Assembly (NCBI GenBank): GCA_003009755.1
Contig: PXUB01000003.1
Span: 25,667-89,666 of the forward strand
Length of the DNA stretch: 64,000 nt
Reading direction: 5' to 3'
Origin: Thermoplasmatales archaeon SW_10_69_26
Lineage (GTDB): Archaea; Thermoplasmatota; SW-10-69-26
Below are positions 16,786 to 25,416 of this stretch, one piece after another. The notes beneath the pieces are model-generated. The model was given only the letters and a program-made list of their open reading frames with translations. It searched no databases and was not told the origin of the DNA. A program made the translations under genes and the position numbers. Within the stretch, counting starts at the first letter, position 1. The number at the start of each line of letters is the position of its first letter.

Positions 16786-18085
16786 CCTGAACCTGGAACA
16801 CCAACAGCCGACCGCCCAGGTTGTTCTCGCCGTAGGCTTGGCGCCCGTAGGCGTCCTCGGGCGCGATGAACCCGACCACGGTCTCGCCCAACCGGGCACG
16901 CTGGATCAAATCGCCCGGCTGGGTCTTGTTCAGCGTCTCGGGCGAGGGCGACAGCGGGATGGCCTGAGGCTGGGCCGGCGGGTCCTTGAACCAGGTCAGG
17001 GACGCCTCGTCGACGTAGATGGTTTCGGTCGTGTCGAAGGCCCGGCCGTCCTCGAGCACCCCGATGTAGCGGAGGTGCACCTTGTCCTGATCGACGGCGG
17101 GCTGACCGAGTTCGCCCACGCGCGTCGTCAACTCGAGCGAGGTCGAGGACTCCTCGCCCCGGAACGTGACGTCGAACGTCTTCTCGGTCCCGGTCTCGGC
17201 GTCCTCGGGCACCGTCACGTTCAGCCCGTAGACCACGGTTTGGCCGGAGGAGACGACGACCTGCTCGGCGTTCGTGATCGTCGCCCCCCACCCCTCGACG
17301 TCGTCCAGCGAGGTCTCCATCGTCCCGTCGAGGATCGAGGGCCCCGTGTTGCGGACCGCGATCAGGTGCTCGGCGGTGTCGCCCGGCTCGGCCACCTCGG
17401 TGCAATCGTACCCGTAGGCGGACAGCTCGGGCGGGGGCGCAGCCGGCTCGGGCGGATCGATCCACGTCACGTTCTCCAGGTGAGCCCCGTACAGCGGTCG
17501 GTTGCGGTCGTCGGTCGGGGTGTAGGACAGCTCGCGCGCCGTGTCCAGGCCCTCGACGACCTTGCCGAACACCGGGTTGCGGTCGTCGAGGCTCGGCGAG
17601 GGCGACAACGTGATCACGAACTGGCTGCCGGCCCCGTTCGGCTGCGGGCTCAACAGCGAGACGATGCCGGGCTCGTCGTGGCGCAGGAACTGGTGGTGCT
17701 CGTCGACGGTGTTGAAGTGGTAGCCGCCCGAGCCCCACGCGTCCCGATCGTCGTTGCTCGAGCGCGGGTCGCCGCCGAACACGGCCTCGTCGGGGAACAC
17801 CTGGTGGAAGCGGGTGTCCTCCCAAGTGTCCTCCTGCTGGGCCAGCCGGTTGACGTGGCCCGCCGTGAAGGGGACCTGTTGCCCGTACACGACGATCGTC
17901 ATCGTGCCGTTCGTCGTCTCGAACCGCAACCGAGGGTTGTGCTCGGTCGTCGGCTCGAACGAGGTGTCCAGCTGGCCGCAGGGCTCGATCGGGTTCTCGG
18001 TCGACGGCCCAGCGCCGGTGCCCGCGCATCCGGCGAAGACGGGTACCAGAACGACGAGCGCGAGCGCGAAACCCCGGCCACGCAT
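16769..18085 (-). CDS. Lipoprotein with cyclophilin and FKBP prolyl-isomerase domains
   Basis: Predicted 438 residues. A lipobox (LVPVFAGC) ends the signal peptide. Residues about 50-210 are cyclophilin-like: FETTNGTMTIVVYG, TRFHQVFP, GSQFVITLSPSPSLD and NPVFGKVVEGLD. A middle beta domain (about 230-340) resembles archaeal surface CARDB/NEW3-type segments. Residues about 345-438 are FKBP-like: VHLRYIGVLEDGRAFDTT, then GETVVGFIAPEDAYG and GRLLVFQVQV. Two unrelated isomerase folds in one extracytoplasmic protein suggest a surface folding factor. A GTTTTTG element lies about 27 bases upstream. Confidence 0.82.
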   Translation of the reverse strand: MRGRGFALALVVLVPVFAGCAGTGAGPSTENPIEPCGQLDTSFEPTTEHNPRLRFETTNGTMTIVVYGQQVPFTAGHVNRLAQQEDTWEDTRFHQVFPDEAVFGGDPRSSNDDRDAWGSGGYHFNTVDEHHQFLRHDEPGIVSLLSPQPNGAGSQFVITLSPSPSLDDRNPVFGKVVEGLDTARELSYTPTDDRNRPLYGAHLENVTWIDPPEPAAPPPELSAYGYDCTEVAEPGDTAEHLIAVRNTGPSILDGTMETSLDDVEGWGATITNAEQVVVSSGQTVVYGLNVTVPEDAETGTEKTFDVTFRGEESSTSLELTTRVGELGQPAVDQDKVHLRYIGVLEDGRAFDTTETIYVDEASLTWFKDPPAQPQAIPLSPSPETLNKTQPGDLIQRARLGETVVGFIAPEDAYGRQAYGENNLGGRLLVFQVQVTSAR

Positions 18086-18304
18086 GCTCTGGCCAACCCG
18101 GGCCCCGGCAAAAACGTTCCCGATGTTGGCCCTGGTCGTGACAGCTGGCCCGTCCCCGCCGCTTGCCTCGGGGGAACACCGAGGTTGCGGATATCGAAAG
18201 GGCTTTCCCGAGCTCGCCGGCTCGGCCGATCGCAGGGTCGCCGTGGACAGAGCGCCATCGTCCCCCGATCCGCCGACCCGCGGGTCCGTCACCCTGGGGG
18301 CTGG

Positions 18305-19591
18305 ATGGAGGCGGCGACCGTGACGACCGCCTCTTTCCTGCTGGGCTTGGCGGCGGCGATCGGCGTGGGCGCGCTCGTCGGCATCGAGCGCGAACACCGG
18401 CGCGACCGCACGACCGTCGTCGCCGGCATCCGCACGTTCCCGCTGATCGCGATCGCCGGCTACCTGACCGCGCTGCTGGCCGTCGAGTTCGACAGCGAGC
18501 TCGTCATGGCCGCCGGTGTCGTGGCCGCCGCCGCGTTCACGATCGGGTTCTTCTACGTCCGCTACCTCTCGGGCAGCCTCGGCCTCACGACACCGATGGC
18601 GGTCTCGGTCACCTTCCTCGCCGGAGCCCTCATCGGCGTCGACCTCCTGCTCGAGGGCATCGTGGTCGCCGTCGCCGCCACCTTCCTTTTGTTGACGAAG
18701 GACCGGCTGCACCAGCTGGCCGAGACCCTGACCCAGGACGAGGTGATGGGCGCCTTGCAGTTCGTCGCCTTGGCGTTCGTCGCCTTCCCGATCGCGACCG
18801 AGTTCGAGGGCCCCTACCTGCGAGGCCTCGTCGGCGACGGGCGACCGATCGATCTCCAGTGGACCCTGCTCATCGTCGTCGCCGCCAGCGGCCTGGCCTT
18901 CCTCTCGTTCCTCGCCATGCGCCAACTGGGCGGTCGACGCGGGATGGCGGCCAGCGGCGCGCTGGGCGGCCTCGTCAACTCCGAGGCGGCCACCGCCAGC
19001 GTCGCCACGATCGCCCAGAACACCACCGGCCTGCAGCGGGCCGCCGCCACCGCCGTCGTCGCCGCCGCCGGCACCTCGCTGATCCGCAACCTCGTGCTCG
19101 CCGGGTTCGCCGACCCGTCGCTGGCGATGGTGGAACCGTTCGCGATCGTGCTCGCCGCGCCGGTCGTCGTGACGATCGTGGGCGTCGCCTGGCTGGCCAG
19201 CGGCGCCGAGGAAAGCCAACCCCCCGACGACATCGGGCTGCGCAGCCCGTTCGCGATCAAGCCGGCGCTCACGTTCGCGCTCGTGTTCACCGCCGTCAAC
19301 GCCGCCGCCTTCTTCCTCCAGCAAGGCGCCGGCGACCTCGGCGTGTACGCCACCAGCATCGGCGCCGTCGTCTCCTCCGGCGCGGTCGTCGCCTCCGCCG
19401 CCAACCTCGTCTACACCGGCACCGTGAGCCCCACCGTCGGCCTGATCACGGCCACCTTGGCCACCATCATCGGGTTCCTCGCCAAGATCGGCGTCGTCGC
19501 CTTCGCCAACCGCGGCCTCGTCCGGGACGTCACGCCCTCGCTCGTGCTCGGCGCGCTCGCCACCGTCGGCGGCCTGCTGTTCGTCATCTGA
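18305..19591 (+). CDS. MgtC/SapB-DUF4010 membrane protein
   Basis: Predicted 428 residues with about a dozen helices. The N-terminal block LGLAAAIGVGALVGIEREHR is the MgtC signature, and the rest (MAASGALGGLVNSEAATASV; TPSLVLGALATVGGLLFV) is DUF4010. Role unknown; relatives are tied to metal or magnesium homeostasis. The ATG at 18305 follows a GC-rich leader. Confidence 0.85.
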   Translation: MEAATVTTASFLLGLAAAIGVGALVGIEREHRRDRTTVVAGIRTFPLIAIAGYLTALLAVEFDSELVMAAGVVAAAAFTIGFFYVRYLSGSLGLTTPMAVSVTFLAGALIGVDLLLEGIVVAVAATFLLLTKDRLHQLAETLTQDEVMGALQFVALAFVAFPIATEFEGPYLRGLVGDGRPIDLQWTLLIVVAASGLAFLSFLAMRQLGGRRGMAASGALGGLVNSEAATASVATIAQNTTGLQRAAATAVVAAAGTSLIRNLVLAGFADPSLAMVEPFAIVLAAPVVVTIVGVAWLASGAEESQPPDDIGLRSPFAIKPALTFALVFTAVNAAAFFLQQGAGDLGVYATSIGAVVSSGAVVASAANLVYTGTVSPTVGLITATLATIIGFLAKIGVVAFANRGLVRDVTPSLVLGALATVGGLLFVI

Positions 19592-19636
19592 TCCGCGAGC
19601 ACCAGGCTTTTCCTCGCCGCCACGGTGCCTTCTGCG

Positions 19637-20482
19637 ATGCCCGTCGCGATCGTCACCGGCGGCCCCGGCACGATCGGGGCCCGCATCTGCGAGCACCTCG
19701 CCCGCGAGGGATACGACGTCGCCATCGGTTACCGCCAAGACCACGAGGGCGCCCGCGCCGTCGCCGACGACGTCGAGGACCGAAGCCAACAGGCGACCAC
19801 GCTGGCCGGCGACGTCACCGACGCGATGGTCCGCCGCCGCATCGTGCAACGCACCGTGGACGAGCTGGGCGGTCTCGACCTGCTCGTCAACAACGCCGGG
19901 ATGCGCGAGACCGAGCCCTTCCTCGAGGTCCCCGCCGGCGAGCTCGAACGCACGCTGCGCCTCGACGTGGCGGCCGGCTTCCACCTCGCCCAGCAAGCCG
20001 CCGAGCCCATGCTCGATGGGGACGGCGGCGCGATCGTGAACGTCGCCGCGGCCGCGGGCCTCCGCGCCGACCCAGCCCGGGCCGTCTTCTCGATCGCCAA
20101 GGCCGGCGTGCTCGCGTTGACGCGCTCGGCCGCCGTCGAGCTGGCGCCCGAGGTGACCGTCAACGCCGTCGCGCCCGGGTTCGTCGCCAGCGCCGACGAC
20201 ACCGACCGGGCCCCGGGCGAGCAGACGACCGTCGAGGAGCAGACCCCGGCCGGGCGATGGACGAGCGCCGCCGAGGTCGCCGACGCCGTCACCTACCTCG
20301 CCCAAGCCCCGGCCACGCTCACCGGCGAGGTGCTCACACTCGATGGCGGCCTGGCCAGCCAGCTGTACCCGGCCGGGGACGAGACCGACCGGGCCGGGGA
20401 CGAGGAGCTGGGCCCCGGCATCGAGCAACGCATCGAGGGCCCGCCCGAGGAAGCCGTCGAACGCCACGAACGCGATCGTTGA
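19637..20482 (+). CDS. Short-chain dehydrogenase family protein lacking catalytic Ser and Tyr
   Basis: Predicted 281 residues. The cofactor motif TGGPGTIGARI and VNNAGM are intact. The catalytic Ser is replaced: the strand reads IVNVAAAAG where ISS is usual. The catalytic Tyr is also replaced: RAVFSIAKAG has Phe151 before the conserved Lys155. The last 50 residues are an acidic extension. It may be a binding protein rather than an oxidoreductase. A GGCTTTTCC element lies about 27 bases before ATG 19637. Confidence 0.8.
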   Translation: MPVAIVTGGPGTIGARICEHLAREGYDVAIGYRQDHEGARAVADDVEDRSQQATTLAGDVTDAMVRRRIVQRTVDELGGLDLLVNNAGMRETEPFLEVPAGELERTLRLDVAAGFHLAQQAAEPMLDGDGGAIVNVAAAAGLRADPARAVFSIAKAGVLALTRSAAVELAPEVTVNAVAPGFVASADDTDRAPGEQTTVEEQTPAGRWTSAAEVADAVTYLAQAPATLTGEVLTLDGGLASQLYPAGDETDRAGDEELGPGIEQRIEGPPEEAVERHERDR

Positions 20483-20500
20483 GCCGACCGCGGACGAGGG

Positions 20501-20534
20501 CCAGCGTGGACGAGGGCCATCGGCCCCACGCTGG
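20501..20534. terminator. Hairpin after the SDR gene
   Basis: CCAGCGTGG (20501-20509) pairs perfectly with CCACGCTGG (20526-20534), with an inner GGCC/GGCC pair. It lies 19 bases after the stop at 20482. No T-run follows, so a termination role is uncertain. Confidence 0.4.
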
Positions 20535-20716
20535 TCGGGCCCCGGCCCGCCCACCTCGCCGACGATCGGGTCACCGGCGAGACCAGCAGCGAGCGGGACG
20601 TGCTCGTCGTCTTCGCCGCCGAGGAGGCCGACCGCCAGGACACGCCCGCCCCCGCGGCCGCCCTCGCCGCGATGGCCATCGTGGGCGCCGCGCTCCTAAA
20701 CTGCCGGACGTGTTTT

Positions 20717-20985
20717 GCTTAAGCTCTCGCGCCGGTCTGAGCGAGGTAAGGTCGCGGAGCCCGAGGAAGGAAACCCCTGTGGGTTTTCGACGGATGCTGG
20801 GGGCGACAACGGCCGAGCACCGGTCTGCCACGCAGACCGGTCTCGGCTGCGTACGGATCTTCGATCCGGGCGAATCCAGCGATCGGCCACCGGCCGATCG
20901 GTGGAGAATACGAATCTCCGATTCGTGTGAACCTTCGTCTCGGCTCCGCGCTTTCACCGCCTGAGGGCGGCGAGAGCTTAACCCA
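20717..20985 (+). ncRNA. Candidate structured non-coding RNA of unknown family
   Basis: Ends pair perfectly over 12 bases (TTAAGCTCTCGC 20719-20730 with GCGAGAGCTTAA 20970-20981). Inside, GCGGAGCC...AAGG (20754-20770) pairs with CCTT...GGCTCCGC (20932-20949). Between these lie five perfect hairpins: 20771-20786, 20812-20847 (16 pairs, one bulge), 20854-20868, 20880-20900 and 20910-20926, four of them with three-base loops. An AT-richer CTCCTAAAC lies about 25 bases before the 5' stem. Long frames here are arginine-rich. I found neither the GAGGAAAGTCC core of RNase P nor the SRP domain IV motif, so the family is open. The strand follows the apparent TATA position and could be reversed. Confidence 0.6.
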
Positions 20986-21069
20986 AGCATGGCCGGCAGT
21001 CTAGCTCGACGCCGCTGAGACGAGCGTCCGGTCGGACGTTGAAGACCCAGCCCGTGCCTAGCCGGCTCG

Positions 21070-23007
21070 ATGCCGGGGACCGTCGCCGAACAGCTCGTCG
21101 AGGATCACCTGGTCGAGGGAACGATGGAGCCGGGCGAGGAGATCGCGCTCGCGATCGACCAGACCCTCACCCAAGACGCCACCGGCACGATGGTGATGCT
21201 CGAGCTCGAGGCGATGGGCATCGAGGAGATCGACACCAACCTCTCCGCCCAGTACGTCGATCACAACCTCATCCAGGAGGACAACAAGAACCCCGACGAC
21301 CACCTGTTCCTGCGAAGCGCCGCCGAGAAGTGGGGGCTTTGGTACTCGCCGGCCGGCAACGGCGTCTCCCACCCCGTCCACCAGCAGCACCTCGGCGTGC
21401 CCGGGCAGACGCTGCTCGGCTCGGACAGCCACACCCCCGCGGCGGGCTCGATCGGCATGCTGGCCATGGGCTCGGGCGGCCTCGACGTCGCGATGGCGAT
21501 GGCTGGGGAACCCTACTACGTCAACATGCCCGAGATCTGGGGGGTCGAGCTCCGCGGCGAGCTCCCCGACTGGTGCAGCGCCAAGGACGTCATCCTCGAG
21601 ATGCTGCGCCGCCACGACGTCGACGGCGCCCTCAACCGCATCATCGAGTACCACGGCCCCGGGCTCGCGGACCTCTCGGCCATGGACCGTCACGTCATCG
21701 CCAACATGGGCACCGAGCTGGGCGCCACCAGCACCGTGTTCCCCGCCGATCGGGAGGTCCAGCGGTTCCTGCGCCGCCAGGACCGCGCCGGGGACTTCCA
21801 GCCGGTCACCACCGACGACGACGTCACCTACCACGCCACGGAGACGATCCACCTCGACGAGATCGAACCGATGATCGCGTTGCCCTCCAGCCCCGGCAAC
21901 GTCGAACCCGTCGCCGACGTGCAAGGCGAGGAGATCTACCAGGCCTACATCGGGTCCAGCGCCAACCCCGGCCTGCGGGACTTCGGCGTGCCCGCGGAGA
22001 TCGTCGACGGCCACCAGATCCCCGCCGACGTCAGCTTCGACGTCAACCCCACCTCCCGCCAGATGCTCGAGAACCTCATCGACGGCGGCCACCTCGGCCA
22101 GCTGCTGCGATCGGGCGCCCGCATCCACCAGGCCGGCTGCAACGGCTGCATCGGCATGGGCCAAGCCCCCGCCTACGGCCGCAACAGCGTCCGCACCGTG
22201 CCCCGCAACTTCCCCGGCCGCTCGGGCACCCGCGAGGACAGCGTCTTCCTCGTCAGCCCCGAGACCGCCGCCGCCAGCGCCCTGACCGGCGAGATCACCG
22301 ATCCCCGCACGCTCGCGGACACCCACGGGATCGCGTACCCCGAGTGGAACGAGCCCGACGACATCATCGTCGACCGCGCCAACCTCCGCCCACCCAGCCC
22401 CGACGGCGCCGGCGAGCTGCACAAGGGACCCAACGTGCGCTCGCTGCCGGAGTTCGAACCGATCGAGCCACCGCTCGCGGGCGAGGTCATGATCCACGTC
22501 GGCCACGACATCTCGACCGACGAGATCATGCCCGCCGGCTCCAACGTGCTGCCGTTCCGCTCGAACGTGCCCAAGATCAGCGAGTGGGTGTTCGACCAGC
22601 TCGACCCGGCCTTCTACGATCGCGCGATCGACGCCGAGGGCCCCTGGGTCGTCGTCGCCGGCCGCAACTACGGGCAAGGCAGCTCCCGCGAGCACGCCGC
22701 CCTGGCGCCCTACCACTTGGGCATGCGGGCCGCGATCGCGATGAGCTATGCCCGCATCCACTGGCAGAACCTCGTCAACTTCGGCATCGTGCCGCTCGAG
22801 TTCCTCGACGAAGCCGACTACGAGGCGATCGACCAGCGCGACGAGCTGGCCTTCCCCGCCATCCGCGAGGAGATGGCCAGCGGCCACCGCGTCACGGTCG
22901 AGAACCGCACCCAGGGCACGACGTTCGAGGCCGAGCACGAGCTCAGCGACCGCCAAGTGGACGTCGTCCTGGAAGGCGGCCTCATCCGGGACTACAAGCA
23001 GCGCTGA
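21070..23007 (+). CDS. Aconitate hydratase family protein
   Basis: Predicted 645 residues, in the size class of the shorter bacterial/archaeal aconitases. Active-site landmarks: GSDSHTPAAGSIGMLAMGSG, the CxxC pair AGCNGCIGMG (Cys357, Cys360) and the swivel-domain GSSREHAALAPYHLG. The position of the first cluster cysteine reads GSSANPG, so Ser297 replaces Cys in the usual GSCTN motif. This could be a feature of the subfamily. The reaction is presumably citrate to isocitrate, though related enzymes act on homoaconitate or methylaconitate. ATG 21070 is chosen. Confidence 0.85.
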   Translation: MPGTVAEQLVEDHLVEGTMEPGEEIALAIDQTLTQDATGTMVMLELEAMGIEEIDTNLSAQYVDHNLIQEDNKNPDDHLFLRSAAEKWGLWYSPAGNGVSHPVHQQHLGVPGQTLLGSDSHTPAAGSIGMLAMGSGGLDVAMAMAGEPYYVNMPEIWGVELRGELPDWCSAKDVILEMLRRHDVDGALNRIIEYHGPGLADLSAMDRHVIANMGTELGATSTVFPADREVQRFLRRQDRAGDFQPVTTDDDVTYHATETIHLDEIEPMIALPSSPGNVEPVADVQGEEIYQAYIGSSANPGLRDFGVPAEIVDGHQIPADVSFDVNPTSRQMLENLIDGGHLGQLLRSGARIHQAGCNGCIGMGQAPAYGRNSVRTVPRNFPGRSGTREDSVFLVSPETAAASALTGEITDPRTLADTHGIAYPEWNEPDDIIVDRANLRPPSPDGAGELHKGPNVRSLPEFEPIEPPLAGEVMIHVGHDISTDEIMPAGSNVLPFRSNVPKISEWVFDQLDPAFYDRAIDAEGPWVVVAGRNYGQGSSREHAALAPYHLGMRAAIAMSYARIHWQNLVNFGIVPLEFLDEADYEAIDQRDELAFPAIREEMASGHRVTVENRTQGTTFEAEHELSDRQVDVVLEGGLIRDYKQR

Positions 23008-23258
23008 CCGCTCGCCGACCCTGCCCAAGAGCCGAAGTGAGAGGAGGGGAACACGAAGCCGGGTGCAGGGAGAGGACATCGGCCCGCCGGGCGCCGCCCG
23101 AGCGGCCAGTCTCTCCGTCGCGCTGCCTCGGAACCCGCTGGCCGGGGGTCCCTCCTCGCGCTCCTCGATCTCGTCTCGGTCAGCCGCAGCGAGCGGCCAG
23201 CGGATCCCCCCTCTCCGTGGCCGGGAACTGAAACGACGGAGGCCCGTTCGCTGAGGTG
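23008..23258. other. Intergenic region with a 10-base inverted repeat
   Basis: No gene is seen. CCGCTGGCCG (23135-23144) and CGGCCAGCGG (23194-23203) are perfect complements 49 bases apart, so the region could form an extended stem. It lies between aconitase and the hemerythrin gene. Confidence 0.45.
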
Positions 23259-23753
23259 ATGCAGCGCCACGAGGCTCTCGCCGACCTCTCCCGCGATCAC
23301 CACCGCGGGCTCGTGTGGGCCAAGCGCCTGAGCGACGCCGCCGAGGACGAGGCTGAGGCCACCGCCGAGGCCTTCGTGGCGTTCTGGGACGACGAGCTGG
23401 CCGCCCACGTCACCGAGGAAGAACACGTTCTGTTGCCGATCTACCAGCGCCACGTCGACCTCACCGAGGACGAGCTGGTCCTCACCATGCTGGCCGACCA
23501 CGCCTGGTTCCGCGACCGCGTCCCCGACCTCCGCACCCGGTCGAGGGAGGGCCAGCCGCTGGGTGAGGCCCTCGCGGAGCTGGGTCGACGGCTGCACGAC
23601 CACGCCCGCATGGAGGACCGCGAGCTGTTCGGTCGCATCGAGGAGACGCTGGCCGAGGACGAGCTGGCCGAGGTCCACGACCGCTCGCGCCGGTTCCGCC
23701 GAGCCCACCGTGGCGAGGGCGCCATCGGTCCCCGACCCACGCGCGAGGACTAA
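23259..23753 (+). CDS. Hemerythrin HHE-domain protein
   Basis: Predicted 164 residues, four-helix. Metal-site histidines appear in LSRDHHRGL, AHVTEEEHVLLP, MLADHAWFRD and LHDHARMEDREL, in the right order for a hemerythrin-like di-iron site. It probably binds oxygen or nitric oxide, or senses them. The 3' end overlaps the convergent SRPBCC gene by four bases. Confidence 0.87.
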   Translation: MQRHEALADLSRDHHRGLVWAKRLSDAAEDEAEATAEAFVAFWDDELAAHVTEEEHVLLPIYQRHVDLTEDELVLTMLADHAWFRDRVPDLRTRSREGQPLGEALAELGRRLHDHARMEDRELFGRIEETLAEDELAEVHDRSRRFRRAHRGEGAIGPRPTRED

Positions 23754-24205
23754 ACCGCCAGCGGGTCGACCAGCTCCTCACGCATCTCCTCGAGGTGGTG
23801 CCGGGTGTCCCATCGAAGGATCCTCTCGACGATCGGGCGCGTGGCGCCGGAGATCCAGGACAGCGGCCCTCGCGGGTCGACGTCGGCCACGAGCGAGACC
23901 TGGGTCCCCTCGGGATCGAACGTCGGCTCGAACGTGTAACGCGCCCGGAACGTGGCCCACGTGTTCTCCCCGAGCAGCTTGACCGTGTTGCCGCGCTGCT
24001 GGGCACGCACGCGCTCGGTGAACACCGGCAGGCCCAGCCACTCGACGCGGTCCTCGATCACGTGGGCGCGCTGTTCCTCCATCACGCGGCGCTCGATCCC
24101 GGGGACGAACGTGTGATCCCGCTGGCCCTCCCGGTAGTCGGTCCACCACGACAGGGCCCGTTCGGGATCGACGCCGGCGACGGTGTCCTCGAGCTCGACG
24201 CGCAC
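23750..24205 (-). CDS. SRPBCC (START-like) family protein
   Basis: Predicted 151 residues with the helix-grip pattern: ERALSWWTDYREGQ near the N-terminus, alternating strands (FRARYTFEPTFDPEGTQV) and a long C-terminal helix (RILRWDTRHHLEEMREELV). Such proteins bind hydrophobic ligands. GTG 24205 is preceded by a CTAAAGC element about 25 bases upstream. Similar proteins lie at 34668-35156 and 45307-45684. Confidence 0.7.
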   Translation of the reverse strand: MRVELEDTVAGVDPERALSWWTDYREGQRDHTFVPGIERRVMEEQRAHVIEDRVEWLGLPVFTERVRAQQRGNTVKLLGENTWATFRARYTFEPTFDPEGTQVSLVADVDPRGPLSWISGATRPIVERILRWDTRHHLEEMREELVDPLAV

Positions 24206-24282
24206 GCTGACCCAACCTGGGGCTGATGCTTTAGTCCCACGAAGCGAAGGCCGTGGGCGCCCTCGGGTCGGCCCTCGAGGCG

Positions 24283-25326
24283 TCAGATGCTGTCCACGAT
24301 CAGGTCGTCGAACGCGGCCACGCGTTTGCGCCACTCCTTGGGGTGGACGAAGCGGCTCACGGCGGCCACGTTGGACAAGATCGCGTTGCCGTCCTGGGGC
24401 GTGAAGCAGAACCCGCTCACGGTCGAGCCGTCGGTGTGGATCGACTCGCGAGCGATGACGCCCTGGTTGAGGATGCGACCGAAGGGCCCGAACTGCCGCC
24501 CCATGTTGAACACGAGGTCGGCGTTCATCTTGTCGGTGAGAGCGATGTACTCGTCGTCCTCGAACCGGGCGATCGCCTCCTCGCGGGTGACGGGGTCGTC
24601 GAGATCCAGTTGGAACCAGATCGTGTGCATGAACTGCGTGGGGACCTTGATCGCGGAGGAGAACAGGTCCAGATCCTGGTCGCGGGTCCCGTAGAGGTCG
24701 ACGACGTCCTCGGCGTGGTGGGTGCCCTCGTCGGCGTCGTGGACGCTGAGCTTCGGCGCCAGCGGGCCCGCGCCCTGCTGGCCGACGTCGGTGGCCCGAC
24801 GGATGCAGACCACGCGCCCGCTGTCGAGGGCATGGCCCCCGTCGCCGAGCGCGCGCACGATCGCGGCGATGTTGTGCGTGTTGCAGGACACGATGTGCAC
24901 GAACCGGTCGTCCACGGCGTCGAGCACGTCGTTGTTCACGCCCAGCGCGAACGGCGTACCGAACCCGGCCTCGCTCCCCTGCGCGAGGAAGCCCTCGGGG
25001 CCGTCCATCGTCTCGTAGGTGGGCTTGCGGTCCAGCGCGATCCCGCTCGGCGTCGCCTCGACGACGACGGTCGCCTCCTCGACCGTGCCATCGAGCTCGC
25101 CGTCCACGTCGAACCCCGACTGCGCGAACTGCTTGCGGCGGTCCTCGTCGACGACGAACTCGGCACCCGCCTCGCGGACGCGATCGACGAGCGGTGCGTC
25201 GCTGCGTCGAGGGGTGTGCTTGGTGAACGTGACGCGGTCGAGGCCCAGCTCGGTGCCGCGGTCGGCCAGCAGGTAGGCCAACGGGGCCCCGATCGTGCCG
25301 GCACCCTGGATATGGACCCGGGTCAT
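24283..25326 (-). CDS. gap: Type II (archaeal) glyceraldehyde-3-phosphate dehydrogenase
   Basis: Predicted 347 residues. The N-terminal VHIQGAGTIGAPLA binds NAD(P), and the catalytic cysteine is in VSCNTHNI. The class is archaeal and lacks the bacterial-type SCTTN motif. The protein serves glycolysis or gluconeogenesis with the triose-phosphate isomerase 1 kb away. ATG 25326 is leaderless, with a strong TATA at 25351-25361. Confidence 0.92.
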   Translation of the reverse strand: MTRVHIQGAGTIGAPLAYLLADRGTELGLDRVTFTKHTPRRSDAPLVDRVREAGAEFVVDEDRRKQFAQSGFDVDGELDGTVEEATVVVEATPSGIALDRKPTYETMDGPEGFLAQGSEAGFGTPFALGVNNDVLDAVDDRFVHIVSCNTHNIAAIVRALGDGGHALDSGRVVCIRRATDVGQQGAGPLAPKLSVHDADEGTHHAEDVVDLYGTRDQDLDLFSSAIKVPTQFMHTIWFQLDLDDPVTREEAIARFEDDEYIALTDKMNADLVFNMGRQFGPFGRILNQGVIARESIHTDGSTVSGFCFTPQDGNAILSNVAAVSRFVHPKEWRKRVAAFDDLIVDSI

Positions 25327-25350
25327 GCTTGGGCCAACCACCACGACCAT

Positions 25351-25361
25351 CCTTATAAAGG
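25351..25361 (-). promoter_or_regulatory. TATA box of the GAPDH gene
   Basis: On the minus strand CCTTTATAAGG lies about 27 bases before ATG 25326. It is the clearest archaeal TATA element in the window and implies a leaderless mRNA. Confidence 0.65.
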
Positions 25362-25416
25362 TTGCACGACGGTTGGTGCCCAAGCAGGTCGTCGCTATGG
25401 ATGGCGGGCCGACGGT

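Noticed and set aside
16769-20554. A single 1261-codon minus-strand gene
   Set aside because: Only the part from 16769 to 18085 has protein-like sequence, a lipobox start and domain motifs. The rest is antisense to the DUF4010 and SDR genes and is low-complexity.
20717-20985. RNase P or SRP RNA
   Set aside because: Length and end pairing fit, and GAGGAAGG faintly resembles the RNase P core, but I could not find the conserved GAGGAAAGTCC, ACAGAA or SRP domain IV motifs on either strand. I left the family open.
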